Part shown: positions 43,560 to 53,100 of the stretch, piece after piece | Layout: the number at the start of each line of letters is the position of its first letter | Position numbering within the stretch: position 1 is the stretch's first letter | From: Actinoplanes flavus | GTDB lineage: Bacteria > Actinomycetota > Actinomycetes > Mycobacteriales > Micromonosporaceae | Length of the DNA stretch: 64,000 nucleotides | Assembly (NCBI RefSeq): GCF_017592555.1 | Contig: NZ_JAGFNS010000021.1 | Coordinates: 75,985 to 139,984 of the forward strand | Direction: 5' to 3' | Program-made: the position numbers and the translations under genes | The notes under the pieces: model-generated | Told to the model about the DNA's origin: nothing | Database searches by the model: none | What the model saw: the letters and a program-made list of their open reading frames with translations, nothing else

Positions 43560-43582
43560 GGACGGCCGGGGTGGCGCCGTCC
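43560..43582. terminator. Bidirectional hairpin between convergent genes
   Basis: Arms GGACGGC (43560-43566) and GCCGTCC (43576-43582) with a 9-base loop lie between the SelB remnant stop (43555) and the stop of the leftward signal peptidase gene (43596). It could end transcription from both sides. No U-tract. Confidence 0.5.
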
Positions 43583-43595
43583 AGGGTGAGTCCGG

Positions 43596-44015
43596 TCAGC
43601 GGTGGAGGCCGCGTACGACGGTGGCGATGACGTTGTCGACCGGGATGAATCCGAGGTGGCGCGAGTCGAGGCTCTGCGCGGGGTTGTCGCCGAGCACGAC
43701 CAGGTGGCCGGCGGGTACCCGGTCGGCGGTCATGCCGGCCGGTGCCGTTTCGTGGGGACCCGCGCCGACCCGTTTGATCAGCAGCGGTCCCTCCGACGAT
43801 CCCGGTACCCCGGCGGGGTGCGGGTTGCGGAACACCACCACGTCACCGGGCCGGGGAACGGCCCGACGACGGCGGCGCCGGGCGATGAGCCGTTCGCCGT
43901 CGTGGTAGGTCGGCAGCATGCTGGGGCCACGGACGACGGCCACCAGCATGCTGGTTCGGATCCATATCGCACCGCTCGCCGCCAGGGCGAGCGCCGCGAT
44001 GCCGATGACGAGAAT
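43596..44015 (-). CDS. S26-family signal peptidase, probable AUU start
   Basis: A short type I signal peptidase. Visible: PSMLPT with the catalytic Ser near residue 32, LLIKRVGAG with the general-base Lys near 79 and LGDNPAQSLDSRHLGFIP near 110. From the first conventional start (ATG at 43949) the protein lacks a membrane anchor. Extended in frame to an ATT at 44015 it gains a complete helix (ILVIGIAALALAASGAIWI), and CAGGAG sits 6 bases before that ATT. I therefore propose an AUU start and 139 residues. It closes the operon with the two Cys peptides and the ABC exporter, so it may cleave them during export. Confidence 0.75.
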   Translation of the reverse strand: MLVIGIAALALAASGAIWIRTSMLVAVVRGPSMLPTYHDGERLIARRRRRRAVPRPGDVVVFRNPHPAGVPGSSEGPLLIKRVGAGPHETAPAGMTADRVPAGHLVVLGDNPAQSLDSRHLGFIPVDNVIATVVRGLHR

Positions 44016-44123
44016 CTGGGTCTCCTGTCCTGGAACTCTGCTGCCGGACGCCGGATCGCGCGTCGGCGCCCGGCAGCAGGAATTCTGTCAGCAGCGGTCC
44101 GGTGGCCGCCGGGACAGATGCCT

Positions 44124-44318
44124 TCAGCAGTTGAAGGTGACCTTCGGCGGGCAGTTGTCGTAGTGGATGGTGGTCCGCACGCGGACTCCCAGTGTGCCGT
44201 TGGTGCAGAAGCCGTCGATCTGCCGGTCCGTGCTGAGGTACCTGCAGGCCGCGTCCGCGGTGACGGTCGGGGCGACCTTCTCCAGCAGGTGGTCGGCGAG
44301 CCGGTTGATGAATCGCAT
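44124..44318 (-). CDS. Four-Cys small peptide, copy 1
   Basis: A 64-residue peptide, paralogous to the one at 44415. The N-terminal 31 residues are closely shared (MRFINRLADHLLEKVAPTVT, then ADAAC and YLS); they look like an amphipathic leader and contain no ordinary signal peptide. The C-terminal part is variable except for YDNCPPK, and the chain ends in Cys (C25, C38, C56, C64). The ATG at 44318 follows GAGGGAGAAGAC, and this untranslated leader is almost base-identical before copy 2. Between an ABC exporter and a signal peptidase, it is a good candidate for an exported, perhaps disulfide-linked or processed peptide. Function unknown. Confidence 0.8.
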   Translation of the reverse strand: MRFINRLADHLLEKVAPTVTADAACRYLSTDRQIDGFCTNGTLGVRVRTTIHYDNCPPKVTFNC

Positions 44319-44414
44319 GTCTTCTCCCTCGTGATGGCAGGCCGGTCGGTCACCGCCTGTCGATGGGTGGAAATCTGCTACGCGGTACCTGTGGCCGGGT
44401 CAGCTCTTCACCGG

Positions 44415-44633
44415 TCAGCCCGGTATGACGATGACCTTGGTCGAGCAGACGGAGGTCCGCTTCGACGGGCAGTTGTCGTAGTAGGTGACGGTCCAGGCGC
44501 GGAACCCGGAGCTGCAACTGAGGTCCTGGGCCAGGTAGTGGTCAGCGCTGAGGTACTTGCACGCCGCGTCCGCGGTGACGGTCGGGGCGAGCTTTTCCAG
44601 GAGGCGGTCGGCGAGCTTGTCGATGATGCGCAT
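44415..44633 (-). CDS. Four-Cys small peptide, copy 2
   Basis: A 72-residue paralogue of the peptide at 44124: MRIIDKLADRLLEKLAPTVT, then ADAAC and YLS, a variable middle, YDNCPSK and a tail running eight or nine residues past the last Cys (C25, C40, C55, C63). The conserved half is the N-terminal one, as in a leader recognised by shared machinery; the Cys framework is the only conservation in the rest. The ATG at 44633 has GAGGGAGAAGAC upstream, the same as in copy 1. It follows the ABC exporter stop by 44 bases. A start at 44681 would be out of keeping with copy 1. Function unknown. Confidence 0.8.
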   Translation of the reverse strand: MRIIDKLADRLLEKLAPTVTADAACKYLSADHYLAQDLSCSSGFRAWTVTYYDNCPSKRTSVCSTKVIVIPG

Positions 44634-44677
44634 GTCTTCTCCCTCGTGATGGCGGCCGCGGTGCCGGGGCCGTTCGG

Positions 44678-46546
44678 TCACCTGCCGGTCGGCGGGCGTA
44701 GCTCTGGTACGGCGGGTTGGTAACCGGAGGCCTGAAGGTTGAAGAGACGGGCGTAGGGGCCGTCACTGTCCATCAGGGTGGCGTGGTCGCCGCGTTCCAC
44801 GGCGGCGCCGTCCGACAGGACGACGATCGTGTCGGCGTCGCGTACGGCGCTGAGCCGGTGTGAGATCAGCAGGGCGGTGGCGCCGCCGCGCAGGGTGCGC
44901 AGCCGGGTGTGTACCTCGTGCTCAGCGTCGGCGTCGAGTCCCGCGCTCGGCTCGTCGAGGATCAGCAGGTCGCAGCCGGTGCGCATGAAGGACCGGGCCA
45001 GCGCGAGTCGCTGCCACTGCCCGCCCGACAGCAGAACGCCCTCGGTGTTCTCGGGCGTGTCCTCGGGCGAGAAGTACCGGGTCAGCAGGGTGTCGTACCC
45101 GCGCGGGAGCTTTTCGACCGTGGTGTGGCAGCCGGCCTGCTCGGCGGCGGACACGATGGCCTGACGGTCGTCGAGCCAGTGGATGTCGCCGAGCCCGATG
45201 TTCTCCGCGGCGCTCAGGTCGTAGGCCATGAAGTCCTGGAAGACCGCGCTGACCCGGCGGCGGAGCTCGTCGACCGGGAACTGCCGCAGGTCGACGCCGT
45301 CCCACAGCACCGCGCCGCGAGTGGGGTCGTAGAACCGGCACAACAGCTTGATGAGTGTGCTCTTGCCGGCCCCGTTGAGGCCGACCAGGGCGGTCGTGGA
45401 GCCGGCGGTGATGGTCAGGTTGACACCCCGCAGGATCCAGGGCAGCGACGGGCCGTAACGGAACCAGACGTCACGTAGTTCGATGCGGTCGCGTAGCGGC
45501 GGGACGGGCAGCACCGGCCGGTCCGGCAGCGGGGCCAGGTCGGCCGGCGCCTGCACCACGTGCTGGTAATGGGCGAAGACGAGCAGTGCCTGATGGGTAC
45601 GGGCGATGCCGGCGATGATCGAGCCCAGGGTGGTCTGCACCCCGGCGACGGCGGCGGTGAACACGACGATGTCGCCGATCACCAGCTGGCCGGACCGGGC
45701 CGACAGCACCGCCCACACCAGCCCGCCTCCGGCCACCACCGCGGCCAGCCCGGTGAGCAGTGACTGCACGCGGAACTCTTGCAGGTCCATGCCGCGCATG
45801 GCGCGGTTGATGCGACGCAGTTCGTCCGTCATGCGGGCCGAGAACAGGTCGCCGAGGCCGTACAGCCGGATCTCCTTGGCCGCGGTCACGGACGAGACCA
45901 GGTCGGCGTAGAAGAGTTCGCGGCGCTCGGCGTGCCCGAGTTGCAGCATCATCGCCGCGCGCTGGCGCGACAGTGCGAACTCGGCATGGACGGTGGGCAG
46001 GGCCGTGACGGCGACCACGACAGCCATCCACGGCGCCAGGCCGGCCAGCAGTACGACGAACCCGGCGACCGTCACCATGCCCTGGGCGATTCCCAAGCCG
46101 TTCGTGGTCACCTGCGCGGGGGTGGCGGGCCCGTTCGACACGGCGAGCTGGAGGCGGTCCTGGAACGCCGGGTCCTCGAACCTGCCCAGCCCACCGAACC
46201 GGCCGATCGCGCGGTAGAGCTCGCGCCGGCCGGTCAGCCGGGTGCGCCGGCTCAGCTCGACGTCGGCGAAATCAGCGATCGACGGCATCAGCGAGCCGAT
46301 CAGCACGGTTCCCGCCAGGGCCAGTACGACGCCGAGCAGCTGCGCCGTCGGTGCGTGGGTGACCAGCCGGTCCAGCATCACCTTGGTCAGCCACGCGATG
46401 GCCACCGGGGTGAGGCCGGTCACCAGGGCGGTGGCGGCCCGGATCATCGCCAGCGTCGAGGAGGCGCGCCAGACCAGGGCGAGAGCGGCGGACAGCAGTG
46501 CGGCCGTGCCCCGGAGACCGGGGCGGGTGGTGGTGTCGACGGTCAT
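44678..46546 (-). CDS. ABC exporter, fused membrane and ATPase domains
   Basis: A 622-residue half-type ABC exporter. An N-terminal membrane domain of about six helices (residues 15-340) is followed by the ATPase: Walker A GLNGAGKST near 402, signature LSGGQWQRLALARS near 511, Walker B LLILDEPSAGLD near 531 and switch His in LISHRL near 566. No C39 peptidase domain is present, so leader removal would need another enzyme, such as the S26 peptidase two genes downstream of the peptides. The ATG at 46546 overlaps the TlpA-like stop (ATGA). It probably exports the two four-Cys peptides as a homodimer. Confidence 0.9.
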   Translation of the reverse strand: MTVDTTTRPGLRGTAALLSAALALVWRASSTLAMIRAATALVTGLTPVAIAWLTKVMLDRLVTHAPTAQLLGVVLALAGTVLIGSLMPSIADFADVELSRRTRLTGRRELYRAIGRFGGLGRFEDPAFQDRLQLAVSNGPATPAQVTTNGLGIAQGMVTVAGFVVLLAGLAPWMAVVVAVTALPTVHAEFALSRQRAAMMLQLGHAERRELFYADLVSSVTAAKEIRLYGLGDLFSARMTDELRRINRAMRGMDLQEFRVQSLLTGLAAVVAGGGLVWAVLSARSGQLVIGDIVVFTAAVAGVQTTLGSIIAGIARTHQALLVFAHYQHVVQAPADLAPLPDRPVLPVPPLRDRIELRDVWFRYGPSLPWILRGVNLTITAGSTTALVGLNGAGKSTLIKLLCRFYDPTRGAVLWDGVDLRQFPVDELRRRVSAVFQDFMAYDLSAAENIGLGDIHWLDDRQAIVSAAEQAGCHTTVEKLPRGYDTLLTRYFSPEDTPENTEGVLLSGGQWQRLALARSFMRTGCDLLILDEPSAGLDADAEHEVHTRLRTLRGGATALLISHRLSAVRDADTIVVLSDGAAVERGDHATLMDSDGPYARLFNLQASGYQPAVPELRPPTGR

Positions 46547-47064
46547 ACGGCCGTCGGGACGGACAGGTCGTCGGTGGTGAGACCGCTGGCGAGAATCCGC
46601 CCGGTGGCGTCGACGACGAAGAACGTCGGGAAGGCGCTGACCGAGAACGCCGAGATCAGGGGGCCGTCCGGGTCCTGCGGCACCACTCGGGCGACGGGTT
46701 CCAGCGAAGGCAGGTACTCGCCGGCCGATGCGACGTCGCCGAGGAGGACAGCCCAGGACCGTTCGCGACCGAAGGCCGCCGAGACGGCCACGAAGTCCGG
46801 CAGCCGGTCCAGGCAGGACGAGCACCCCGGCGAGAAGAAGCCGACGAGGGTTCGACCGGACAGTTCGTCGCGGGACACCGGGCGGCCCCGGAGGTCCCGC
46901 GCAGCGAAGTCCTCAAGCACAGTGCCTGCCGGCAGTACGCCGGGATAGTCGACCGGCTGGTTCATGGGCCGGCTGCGCAGCCGGCGAATGATGCCGAGAG
47001 TCAGCAGTAGATTCAGGACGCTTATCGCGCTGAGCACAGCAACCAGCGCATAGAGATATCCCAC
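46543..47064 (-). CDS. TlpA/MauD-like membrane-anchored thioredoxin
   Basis: 173 residues: one N-terminal helix (GYLYALVAVLSAISVLN) and an extracytoplasmic thioredoxin-like domain with FFSPGCSSCLDRLP near residue 73 and the cis-Pro region SAFPTFFVVD near 145. The redox pair is CSSC. It resembles the MauD-like protein at 40086 in its first 25 residues. It heads the operon with the ABC exporter and Cys peptides, so it likely forms or edits disulfides in the exported peptides. The GTG at 47064 is preceded by a GGGGGTAGGG stretch. Confidence 0.82.
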   Translation of the reverse strand: MGYLYALVAVLSAISVLNLLLTLGIIRRLRSRPMNQPVDYPGVLPAGTVLEDFAARDLRGRPVSRDELSGRTLVGFFSPGCSSCLDRLPDFVAVSAAFGRERSWAVLLGDVASAGEYLPSLEPVARVVPQDPDGPLISAFSVSAFPTFFVVDATGRILASGLTTDDLSVPTAV

Positions 47065-47833
47065 GGACCCTACCCCCGTAGCCGGTCGCGAGTAATTGAC
47101 CTTGAAGCTTGTCGATCGAGATAGTACACACGAGATCGACGGATGTCGTGGACGGTTCCGTACCGAAATCAGCGCTTCCGGCCCTCGGCCGGTAGCGCTC
47201 GGCAACCGGCCCGCCGTCACCGAACGCGATGCGAGCGCTCGCCGACATGGCCGACGTCCCCGGTCCCACCAGCCCAGACGGCCACCGTCCATCCGAAACA
47301 GCACGTGTGACGGGCCGGCGAAATCCGTCCCGGTAATCCGGTCCGGCGTCGACGACGGCGGAGCGCGGCCGCGCCTCTCGTACGCTCAAGATTCATGATC
47401 TTAATTTTTCGAGCGGTGTCGTCGCCGGGCGATTCACACGTCTGTAACAGGACCCGCCTCGTTCCCCACCGGCAGAACCCGGCATCGGATGAAAGGGGCT
47501 CAATGGGTTGCCGAATCACCCGGAGGGTTAGTCCGATCGGGCGGAATGCGGCCTCGGGCAGGGTAATCCGAACGAGCGTCCCCCGCGGTTGCGGTGTGCC
47601 GCGCAGAGTTTGATGATTTTTTACGGTGATCACGTATCCGCAGTTCGGGGCGGTCCTCCGGCGGCGATGAGCCGGCGGAGCCGTATTCGGTATCTGACGG
47701 ACGTTTCAGTTCGGCTACGGCGTACTCACGGTTTTTCGATTCCCGATTCATTTCGCTTCCGGGCCTAGCCTGGTCGTCACTCGGACTTTCGCAATGGGGT
47801 CTGGTGGGCGCGGCGAAACGTGGAGGGAATTCC
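47065..47833. other. Divergent intergenic region, 769 bases
   Basis: This lies between the leftward TlpA/ABC/peptide operon and the rightward VWA/tubulin operon and should hold both promoters. No reading frame with coding character was seen. It includes patches poorer in GC (47095-47130, 47390-47415, 47605-47640), the last two suited to promoter function. I could not fix a -35/-10 pair with confidence. Confidence 0.45.
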
Positions 47834-50089
47834 ATGATCGGCAGGTTCGGCCGGGCGGTCGCGGCGGCGTCGCTCGTGGCGTGTGCCCTCGGGGTTCCCG
47901 TCATCCCGGCGCGGGCCGCTCCGTCGCCGGGCGGCGAGGTCGAGCCGATCCATCTGGCGATCGCCGTCGACGAGTCGGGCAGTCTCAGCGACGACGAGGT
48001 GCGGCAGGAGCGGATCGCCGCCGCCAGCGTCGCGATCGCCGAACTGTCCCCGGAATCCGATGTGACCGTGTTCGGGTTCGGCAGCCGCGCCGGGAACGTA
48101 CAGGCCGTCGACCCGGACCGGACCTGCGAGCTCGCGGCCGGCGCGGGCGCCGCGGCCCGGGACGCCATGGTCGCCTGCGTACAGGAGAACATTCGGCGCC
48201 GTGCGGGTGACGGCGCCGACACCGACTTCGTGGCCGCGCTCGACCAGGGCGTCAGCACGCTCACCCGCAAGCCCGACGATCGGCGGCGGATCCTGCTGCT
48301 GCTCACCGACGGCCAGCTCGACGTCCGCCAGGACGGCCACTACGGCAACACGCCGGAGGGCCGGCAGCGGGAGGCGGAGGACAACATCCGCGACCGGATC
48401 CTGCCGGCGGCCAAGGAAGCCGGGGTGCAGATCTGGCCGCTGGGGTTCGGCGACGACGTACGCGCTGAACTGCTCGACGTGATGGCCGCGCAGAGTGCCC
48501 CGGCCCGATGCTCGCAGGGCGAGGTCACCCCGCAGGCGCGTCTGGTCGCCGACGGGGCGGCCGCGGTCACCGCCATGATGGACGCCTTCGTCCGGGGCCG
48601 CTGCCTCGACTCAAAACCTCCCGAGGAGGGCCGGCTCGGCGAGGGCGAGACGGTGGAGCTCAGCGTCACGGTGCCGGCCATCGCCACCGACGGGGCCATC
48701 AACGTCACCAAGGGCGGCGACGAACGGATCACGGTGGAGTTCATCGGGCCGGACGGGAAGCCGGCACCGGCCACCGGCACGGTCGGTGACACCACCTTCG
48801 AGCTGGCCGGCAGCGGCGGCCTGGTCGAGTCGCTGCGGATGCGTAACCCGGCCAGCGGCACCTGGCGGGTCAAGCTGACCGCCCCGGCGGACGCGAAACC
48901 CGGCGTCGTCACCGCGCGGGCGGTGTGGCAGGGGGTGCTGCACACCGTCTTCGTGCTCGATCCGCCCAGCCCCCGGGCCGGCGAGACGGTGTCGGTGGTG
49001 ATGCGGCCGCACACCCGGACCGCGGAGATCGGCGACCCGTCCGAACTGGCGGGTTACACCTTCGCGGCGCAGGTCAGCGGCACCGGGCTGGACCAGTCGC
49101 TGCGGCTGGCCGACGACGGCGCCGGGGCGGACGAACGCGACGGCGACACCTACTACAGCGCCAGTTTCACCCTGCCCGCGACGGCGGCGGGCAGCTACCG
49201 GGTGGTCGGCACCGCCTCCGGGCCCGGGGTGGAGTCGGACCGGCAGGAGACCACGTTCCGGATCGCGGCGGCCGGTCCACAGGTGCGGGCACGGATCCTG
49301 CTCGACGCCGCGACCGCGTTGCCCGGCGCCGAGGTCACCGGCACCGTCCAGGGCTCCAACGGCTCCGGCGCCGCGGTGCCCGCCCGGATCGTGCTCACCG
49401 GCGTGAGCCGCCCCGGGACGGTCACCGTCGCGGCGGCCGATGTCACGCTCGCGGCCGGCGCCTCCGAGACCGCCTTCACACTGACCGTCGCGGACGGCGC
49501 CGCGCCCGGCCCGGCCGGTGGGATCGTGCAGGTGGTCGGCGCCGACGGCGCCGTACTGGGCAACGCGCCGCTGGCACTGACCGTGCTGGCGCCGCCCAGC
49601 CTGCTGGAACGGTTCGGGCTGTACCTGCTGGCGGCCCTGGTCGTGCTGGTCGTCCTGCTCGCGGTCGTGCTGCTGGCCCTGCGCCGCCGGCGGGCCGCGA
49701 TCGAGGTGAAGGGCCTGGCCGTCGCCCTGCACGAGGACGGCCGGGAACTGCCGCCGCGCCTGGTCGCGCCGGCCGGGACCCGGTTCGAGTTCGACGTGTC
49801 GGTGCCCGACGACGGTTCGGCGCCGGCGTTGCGGCGGGTGTCGGCCGGCAGCGACCGCTATCGGATCGAACGCGGCGCCGACGGTTCGGTACGCCTGTTC
49901 GTCCCGGACGCCGACGCCCTCCCGGACAGCCCGTTCCTGTCGCTCACCCCGGGTGCGGTGGTGCCGCTGCCCCGGTATCCACGGCTCGGCCTGCAGCTGT
50001 CCGGCCGCTCCCCCGCACCGGCCGCCATCGCGGCGCCCGACGACGCCACCCAGCCGCTGTACCTCAGTGGACGCGACGACGACCTCTAG
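47834..50089 (+). CDS. Secreted-type VWA-domain membrane protein
   Basis: 751 residues: signal peptide (to about residue 30, ARAAPS), a von Willebrand A domain with an intact metal site (DESGSLS near 48, TDFVAAL near 132, LLLLTDGQ near 155), then Ig-like or beta-sandwich repeats (about 250-590), one membrane helix (YLLAALVVLVVLLAVVLLAL near 600) and a cytosolic part of about 120 residues. Orientation therefore puts the VWA domain outside. The ATG at 47834 has GGAGGGAA upstream. It is the first gene of a six-gene operon with a tubulin-like GTPase and probably senses or binds an external ligand. Confidence 0.88.
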   Translation: MIGRFGRAVAAASLVACALGVPVIPARAAPSPGGEVEPIHLAIAVDESGSLSDDEVRQERIAAASVAIAELSPESDVTVFGFGSRAGNVQAVDPDRTCELAAGAGAAARDAMVACVQENIRRRAGDGADTDFVAALDQGVSTLTRKPDDRRRILLLLTDGQLDVRQDGHYGNTPEGRQREAEDNIRDRILPAAKEAGVQIWPLGFGDDVRAELLDVMAAQSAPARCSQGEVTPQARLVADGAAAVTAMMDAFVRGRCLDSKPPEEGRLGEGETVELSVTVPAIATDGAINVTKGGDERITVEFIGPDGKPAPATGTVGDTTFELAGSGGLVESLRMRNPASGTWRVKLTAPADAKPGVVTARAVWQGVLHTVFVLDPPSPRAGETVSVVMRPHTRTAEIGDPSELAGYTFAAQVSGTGLDQSLRLADDGAGADERDGDTYYSASFTLPATAAGSYRVVGTASGPGVESDRQETTFRIAAAGPQVRARILLDAATALPGAEVTGTVQGSNGSGAAVPARIVLTGVSRPGTVTVAAADVTLAAGASETAFTLTVADGAAPGPAGGIVQVVGADGAVLGNAPLALTVLAPPSLLERFGLYLLAALVVLVVLLAVVLLALRRRRAAIEVKGLAVALHEDGRELPPRLVAPAGTRFEFDVSVPDDGSAPALRRVSAGSDRYRIERGADGSVRLFVPDADALPDSPFLSLTPGAVVPLPRYPRLGLQLSGRSPAPAAIAAPDDATQPLYLSGRDDDL

Positions 50090-50104
50090 GAACGGATATC
50101 TCGT

Positions 50105-53100
50105 ATGCACCTCTACCACCCCGTGATGTTCGTGGGGCTGGGCGGCACCGGCTGCCGGATCGGCGCCGAACTCGAACGCCGGCTCCGTGAGGAACTGTGC
50201 GGCCCGGACGGGCTGAAACTGCACGGTCCGGCGTTCGGCCTGACCGAGCTGCGCCCGTTCGAACTGCCGTCGTGCCTGCAATTCGTCTACGCCGACCTGA
50301 GCGAGGACGAGCTCGGCCAGCTGCGGCGGCGGTCGGTGCCCAACGAGGCGCACTCGGAGGTCGCCGATCGGACCGCCTACTACGCCTACGACCTGCTTCC
50401 GCAGTTCCGCAGCTATCCGGAGGTGGCGAAGTTCCTGCGGGTGAAGGCGGCCGATTTCGTCCGCGACTGGCTGCCGCCCGGCGAGCACGAGCCGATGGTG
50501 GTGCCGTTGCGCCTGGGCGCCGGGCAGCTGCCGACCGTCGGGCGGGCCGCCCTGTACGCCACCGTCTCCGATTCGGTCGAGGTGCTGCGGCAGCCGATCA
50601 TCCGGTCCATCGGGCGGATCACCAACTCTGCGCCGGAGCTGCGGCTGCTCAACCCGGCCCGGGAACCGGGCCTGCAGACCGTCGACGTGTTCGTGGCCTT
50701 CTCGGTGGCCGGCGGCACCGGCGCGGGCATCTTCTACGACTACCTGCACATCGTCGAGTCGGCGTTCCGGCAGGCCGGGATCGACGCCAAAATCTATCCA
50801 CTGGTGTTGATGCCGTCCGCGTTCGAGGCCGGCAGCGGCGGCGGCGTCACCGCGTCGCTCAACGCTGGCCGGGCGCTGCTCGACATGTTCCGCCTGGTCG
50901 ACGAACTGAACCAGGATCAGCGGGCGCACGGCGACCTGGGCGGCACGCCGACGGTCCGGGGCCGTCACGTCCGCTATCCCCGTGAGGGTGACGTGCCGAT
51001 GCGGCTCGGCGCGATGCAGACCGCGTTCCTGTTCAGCAAGGCGGTCGGGATCGCCCGCGACGACCTGCACCGGTCGATCGTGGCGTTGATCCTGTCGCTG
51101 GTCGGGCTGGACGTGCCGGCCGGGGGCCGCGACGCCGGCGGCCCGGTGTCGTTCGCCGACAGTTTCATCAACGGCGTGGTGGAGCGGCAGAGCATGTCGC
51201 CGACCCGGATCGGCTGCCGGGGCGTCTCGACCAGCCTGGTGGGGTCGCTGACGGTGCCGTTCGACGATCTCGCCGACATGTTCGCCGGCCGGCTGCTCGG
51301 CCGTGGGGTCCGCGAGTTGCAGCTGGTGCCGCCCGGCCGGTCGGAGTCCAACCGGGACCTGATCCGGGAGTTCTTCAACGGCTCGTCGGTGGGGCCGGTG
51401 TGGCAGCGGGCCGCCGGCGCGTTCGACGATCCGGCCGCGGAGCAGGGCATCAAAGGCGCTGCCACGATCCGCGCGATGCTGCGGGAACGTGGCGTCCGGA
51501 TGGGCGACAGCCTGCAGAACCTGGACCAGACGCTGCTGCGGACCATGCCGGAGCTGGTGCGGGACTTCAATCCGGCGGACGGGGCGCGGTCGGTGCTGCG
51601 GCACGCCGATCTGTTCCGGCTGCGGCGGGTGGTGCTCGGTGAGGCGGCGCTGGCCGAGAACATCGACCAGCTCGGGGTGCGCGGGGTGATGGAGAGCCGG
51701 CGGGTACCGCCGGCCGCGCCGGTGAAGGCGTGGGAGAGCGATCCGCGGCCGCCGCAGCTGATCGAGCTGCGGGACCGGATGGGTGGGCTGGTCAAGGCGG
51801 CGGTCAGTGAGAAGCCGGTGGTCGACACCATCGCGTTGCAGGACGAGTGGTTCCGGTACCGGGCGCGGCGGTTCTGGCATGCCAGCTGGAACGATCACCG
51901 GCAGACGTGGCAGCAGCGGCTGACCCGGTTCACCGGGCATCTGCGGTCGCTGGTCGAGGAGCTGACCGCGTACGAGCGTGGCTGTGAGGAGGCGTTCAAC
52001 CGGCGGGCCGAGGAGCTGTACCGGGCGCGGGTCGGCGTCACCTATCTGCTGCCGCCGCGGCAGGACCTGGAGCAGACGTACGCCGAGATGCTGCGCCGGC
52101 TGGCCCGCCGCGGCAAGCGGGAGAACGCCACCGAGGGCGAGATCCTGAACGCGCTGCTCGGCCCGGACGGCTGGGCGAACGCGCTCGCCGAGGCGTCGGT
52201 GCTCGGCCGGTCCGGCGGCGCCGAAGGCCTGCGTACCATCCTCGGCCTGCTCAAGCAGGAGGTCGCGGGGATCCTGCGGGGCGGCGACCCGGACGAGGTG
52301 CCGCTGCTGCCGCACATGAGCAGCCTGCTGCGGGTCGCGGCCAAGCGGGCGCAGGACGTGCCGGTGGCCGACAGCGACGTGCAGCAGTTCGTCGGGACGC
52401 TGTCCGGGATGCTGCCGGGCGGGTTCATGCCGGAGGGGTCCGGACAGCTGTCGGTGCTGGTGGTGTATCCGGCGGCGGAGGCCGACGAGCTGGTGGAGAA
52501 GTGGCTCGGCGGGCAGCTGCGGGTCGTCACCCGGCGTGGTGACCGGCCGGTGCAGTTCCGGGCGGTGGAGACCGAGTCGATCACGGTGGTGCTCACCCGT
52601 ACCGGGATGGGGGTCACCGAGGTGCCGGAGCTGCGGCAGGTGCTGCTCGACTGGGCCGGGGCGGTACGGGAGCCGAGGGCCGACTCGTTCCTGCCGTGGC
52701 GGCAGCGGCTGGGTTTCGGTGAGGACTGGCTGGCGACCACCGAGGCGCACCGGGAGGAGATTCTGCTGCGGTTGCTCTGCGCGGCCTGGAACGGGCAGGT
52801 GGAATGCTTCGGCGGGATGGAGTCGCCGGAACGGATCCGGATCGCGTTGAGCCGGCGGCCGGACGCCGAGGCCATGGTGCTGGAGTTGGGCGCGTTCGGG
52901 CGGGCGTCGTCGTGGGGCAGCCTGCTGCGGCAGTACGAGACGTGGACGCTGGCCGACGGTGGGGAGATCCGCCTCAACTTCTGCGCCCAGCTGATGGAGT
53001 CGATGCCGAACGGATTCACCGGGATCCTCGACGATCCGCATCCGCTCTACTGGCAGCTGGCCGGGATGGCCGACCGGCAGGTGAAGGTGCTCACCGAGAT

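Noticed and set aside
44633..44681. Longer start for peptide copy 2 at 44681
   Set aside because: The shared leader and identical upstream ribosome site in copy 1 fix the start at 44633.
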